Part shown: positions 6,201 to 6,767 of the stretch, piece by piece
Position numbering within the stretch: position 1 is the first letter of the stretch
Layout: the number at the start of each line of letters is the position of its first letter
NCBI GenBank assembly: GCA_023459675.1
Contig: JAEWTC010000207.1
Span: 1-6,767 of the forward strand
Length of the DNA: 6,767 nucleotides
Reading direction: 5' to 3'
DNA from: Bacillota bacterium
GTDB taxonomy: Bacteria; Bacillota; Clostridia; Christensenellales; Aristaeellaceae
Program-made: the position numbers and the translations under genes
The notes under the pieces: model-generated
Databases searched by the model: none
Told to the model about the DNA's origin: nothing
What the model saw: only the letters and a program-made list of their open reading frames with translations

Positions 6201-6767
6201 CGCGAATGCCTGCGCCGCGCGCACCAGCGCGCTTAGCCCGTGCGCCGCCGTTTGCCGCAGGGAGGATACCGCGTCCCGGTCGCTCTGGATGGCGGGCAGG
6301 TATGGCGCCGGGCAATCCGGGTGCTGCGAAAGCGCTTGCAGCTCCTGGGCCAAATCTTCCGCGCCGGAGAGCAGCACCCGGCAATCGGCCAGCAGGGTTT
6401 CCGCCATCGGCCCGGTTTCCAGATCGGCAAGCGTGTACGCGGTTTCGGCGCGCTCGCGCAGAAAGCCCAGCGGGTCGGCAAGCGTCATCAAAAACGGGTA
6501 CAGCGTTTCCGTCATGGCAACAATCTGCTTGTCCTCAAACTTCGCCGTCAGCGCCGTTTCCGGCGCGGAGCCTTCCGCCGCGCGGGTATACAGCGCGTCC
6601 ATCGCCTCGGAAAGCGCGTCGCTGAACAGGTTGCGGCTCACGGTTTGATCGGCCACGGCGGACAGGGGATCCACGTCCGCCGCCTGGAAAAACTCCTGCA
6701 CCAGCGAATGGCAGAAGCTGTGCAGCGTGGAGATATGCGCAAGCTCCAGCTTGTCCCGCTCCCGCCG
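3273..6767 (-). CDS. addA: ATP-dependent helicase/nuclease subunit A (AddA), N-terminus outside the window
   Basis: Cytoplasmic UvrD/RecB-type helicase with a C-terminal RecB-family nuclease; with AddB it resects double-strand breaks and loads recombination. 1164 residues are visible, with no start codon in the window; the Walker A loop and roughly the first 100 or more residues are missing. Motifs in visible numbering: ISTLHSFC (12-19, motif Ia), VDEYQD (301-306, Walker B), GDVKQSIYRFR (366-376, motif III), LNRNYRSR (403-410, motif IV), SVHKSKGLEF (706-715, motif V), VGMTRARDEL (782-791, motif VI). Nuclease-domain residues are RGVAAHK (995-1001), GVIDL (1088-1092) and DYKTD (1104-1108), then Q1123 and Y1127, so both activities look intact. 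Between Walker B and motif III lie about 30-40 residues more than I expect for the family, rich in Pro, Ala and Gly, and this insert carries the parS sequence. The internal GTG at 6701 is not the start because homology continues upstream of it. addB would be expected upstream, beyond the right edge. Confidence 0.95.
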   Translation of the reverse strand, partial: RRERDKLELAHISTLHSFCHSLVQEFFQAADVDPLSAVADQTVSRNLFSDALSEAMDALYTRAAEGSAPETALTAKFEDKQIVAMTETLYPFLMTLADPLGFLRERAETAYTLADLETGPMAETLLADCRVLLSGAEDLAQELQALSQHPDCPAPYLPAIQSDRDAVSSLRQTAAHGLSALVRAAQAFALVRMPALRGLDDAQKEVNQQYKDLREALKKRVGGIGALFRLPPETLVARMNAMQPALAGLSFLCETLHNGFLERKKSRALLDPNDLEHMALAVLADPEIRREVAARFDAVFVDEYQDISGVQEALLNAVKRPADVSRETLPGAGGQTPAREPGAASPQAEENVPRDALPPQRFFYVGDVKQSIYRFRQADPTLFMEKERTFADAETAPQRRIDLNRNYRSRGAVLAAVNRVFAHVMRPDVTEIAYDSRAMLYPGQETQNDPPVTLHLFTRPLTSAERVRVQAAVIAKEIEARVGQPFFDRKENRMRTLRYRDVAVLAPRMKGVDEVLTRVLSARRIPAYAEGGGAGLSSDEITQVLCHLRLMDNIRDDLSLLACLRSPAMGLTDEELALVRIRTPRGSYLDALRTAAAGEDALAARAANALQTLEHERFLLRSMPLPDYLWQWLSRSGLYAYYGCLPYGRLRQANLQLLCEKAAQFQARGGGDLQAFLASVVSTSAVRESVSPTVLGPREDVVRVMSVHKSKGLEFPVVFLMGLDTPFEGQGNGEFKLHARLGAALPYVDEALRVKGDTLLAAAIDLRQKSETMAERARVLYVGMTRARDELLLLGCADPPRFSPSAPSAYAVGSARHMLDWLLQTVRPEEVARAGCEPPFSSQSTTFPHKTGGFRLVSHNAAEETADLLAFTQTRADLDSLQKQRSRLEILTDEARLLARELPPEGAPGSPIAAPLPRENRPFKVGVTALVRARALPGAEAPELTDPDVDDAADRETVRVKRLPLPLTRPRQMGDLPRLPAFLREGGEGPRGVQRGVAAHKALSLLSYAQLRPLETAREMQTNIEAQLANLARQRLMTDEELRLTDSAALADFFQSAWGRAALAAQTVYREWGFVLALPEEQGMLVQGVIDLCFLHNGQWALLDYKTDAVETPEALWPLYGAQTALYCRALTEVTGVPVQSVTLYSLSLGKATTRPASQTPPAP
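4208..4258. other. Pair of DnaA-box-like sequences inside a C/G-run inverted repeat, within addA
   Basis: TGTGGAAAA (4222-4230) and TGTGGATTG (4233-4241) match the DnaA box complement TGTGGATAA at 8 and 7 of 9 positions, in the same orientation and 11 bases apart, one helical turn. They are bracketed by AACCCCCCG (4208-4216) and CGGGGGTT (4251-4258), complementary apart from one extra C. The segment codes for the variable linker of AddA (about visible residues 837-853), between helicase motif VI and the nuclease. DnaA binding is an inference from motif similarity only. Confidence 0.3.
5702..5715. other. Perfect 14-bp palindrome within addA
   Basis: CGTCCCGCGGGACG is its own reverse complement. 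It lies in the same AddA insert as parS, 68 bases away, and encodes part of NVPRDALPP. No known binding site is recognised; it may be a protein-binding site or chance in GC-rich DNA. Confidence 0.4.
5784..5799. other. parS: parS centromere site (ParB/Spo0J binding)
   Basis: TGTTTCACGTGAAACA is identical to the 16-bp parS consensus known from Bacillus subtilis, and the flanking A and T extend it to an 18-bp perfect palindrome (5783-5800). ParB (Spo0J) nucleates here, slides as a CTP clamp and recruits SMC for origin segregation. The site lies inside addA, where its codons read DVSRET in a Pro/Ala/Gly-rich insert between helicase motifs II and III. Chromosomal parS sites usually cluster around oriC and some lie inside genes, so the locus is probably origin-proximal. 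The match is directly visible; ParB binding here is inferred. Confidence 0.9.

Noticed and set aside
6699..6701. GTG at 6701 as the addA start
   Set aside because: AddA motif ISTLHSFC is encoded upstream of it in the same frame, so the gene continues beyond the right edge.

Overview
The window looks like a GC-rich Firmicute chromosome, probably a clostridial gut or anaerobe lineage. The reasons are an AddA-type (not RecB-type) helicase-nuclease, strong Shine-Dalgarno sites, a sigma-A type TTGCAA-N17-TACAAT promoter, Thr/Pro-rich (TPTPT) exported proteins, and an exact Bacillus-type parS sequence. No 16S or other marker is present, so the lineage is an inference.

Layout from left to right. 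(1) Positions 390 to 1, minus strand: start of an NADPH-dependent FMN reductase-like iron-sulfur flavoprotein gene. It runs off the left edge and carries a clear +1 frameshift near 118-132. (2) Positions 408-442: a perfect 14-bp hairpin with a T tract on the minus strand, lying between the flavoprotein ribosome-binding site and the next gene. (3) Positions 2174 to 468, minus strand: a 568-residue lipoprotein with five peptidoglycan-binding repeats joined by low-complexity linkers, with its own promoter at 2232-2260. (4) Positions 2175-2472: an AT-rich divergent intergenic region with a palindromic element. (5) Positions 2473-2925, plus strand: a 150-residue secreted protein of unknown function, ending at a good terminator at 3026-3057. 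(6) Positions 3042 to about 3268: about 2.4 copies of a 94-bp tandem repeat in the convergent gap before addA. (7) Positions 6767 to 3273, minus strand: addA, the helicase-nuclease subunit of the AddAB double-strand-break repair enzyme, lacking only its N-terminus in this window.

The genes do not form one pathway. The two exported proteins are divergent and may both work at the cell surface. addA is a housekeeping recombination gene whose usual partner addB would be expected beyond the right edge.

The main discovery is inside addA. An extra segment of about 30-40 residues between helicase motifs II and III contains an exact 16-bp parS centromere sequence (5784-5799). This suggests that the locus is close to the replication origin and that the coding sequence doubles as a ParB loading site. 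A second perfect 14-bp palindrome lies in the same insert, and a pair of DnaA-box-like sequences lies in the variable linker before the nuclease domain.
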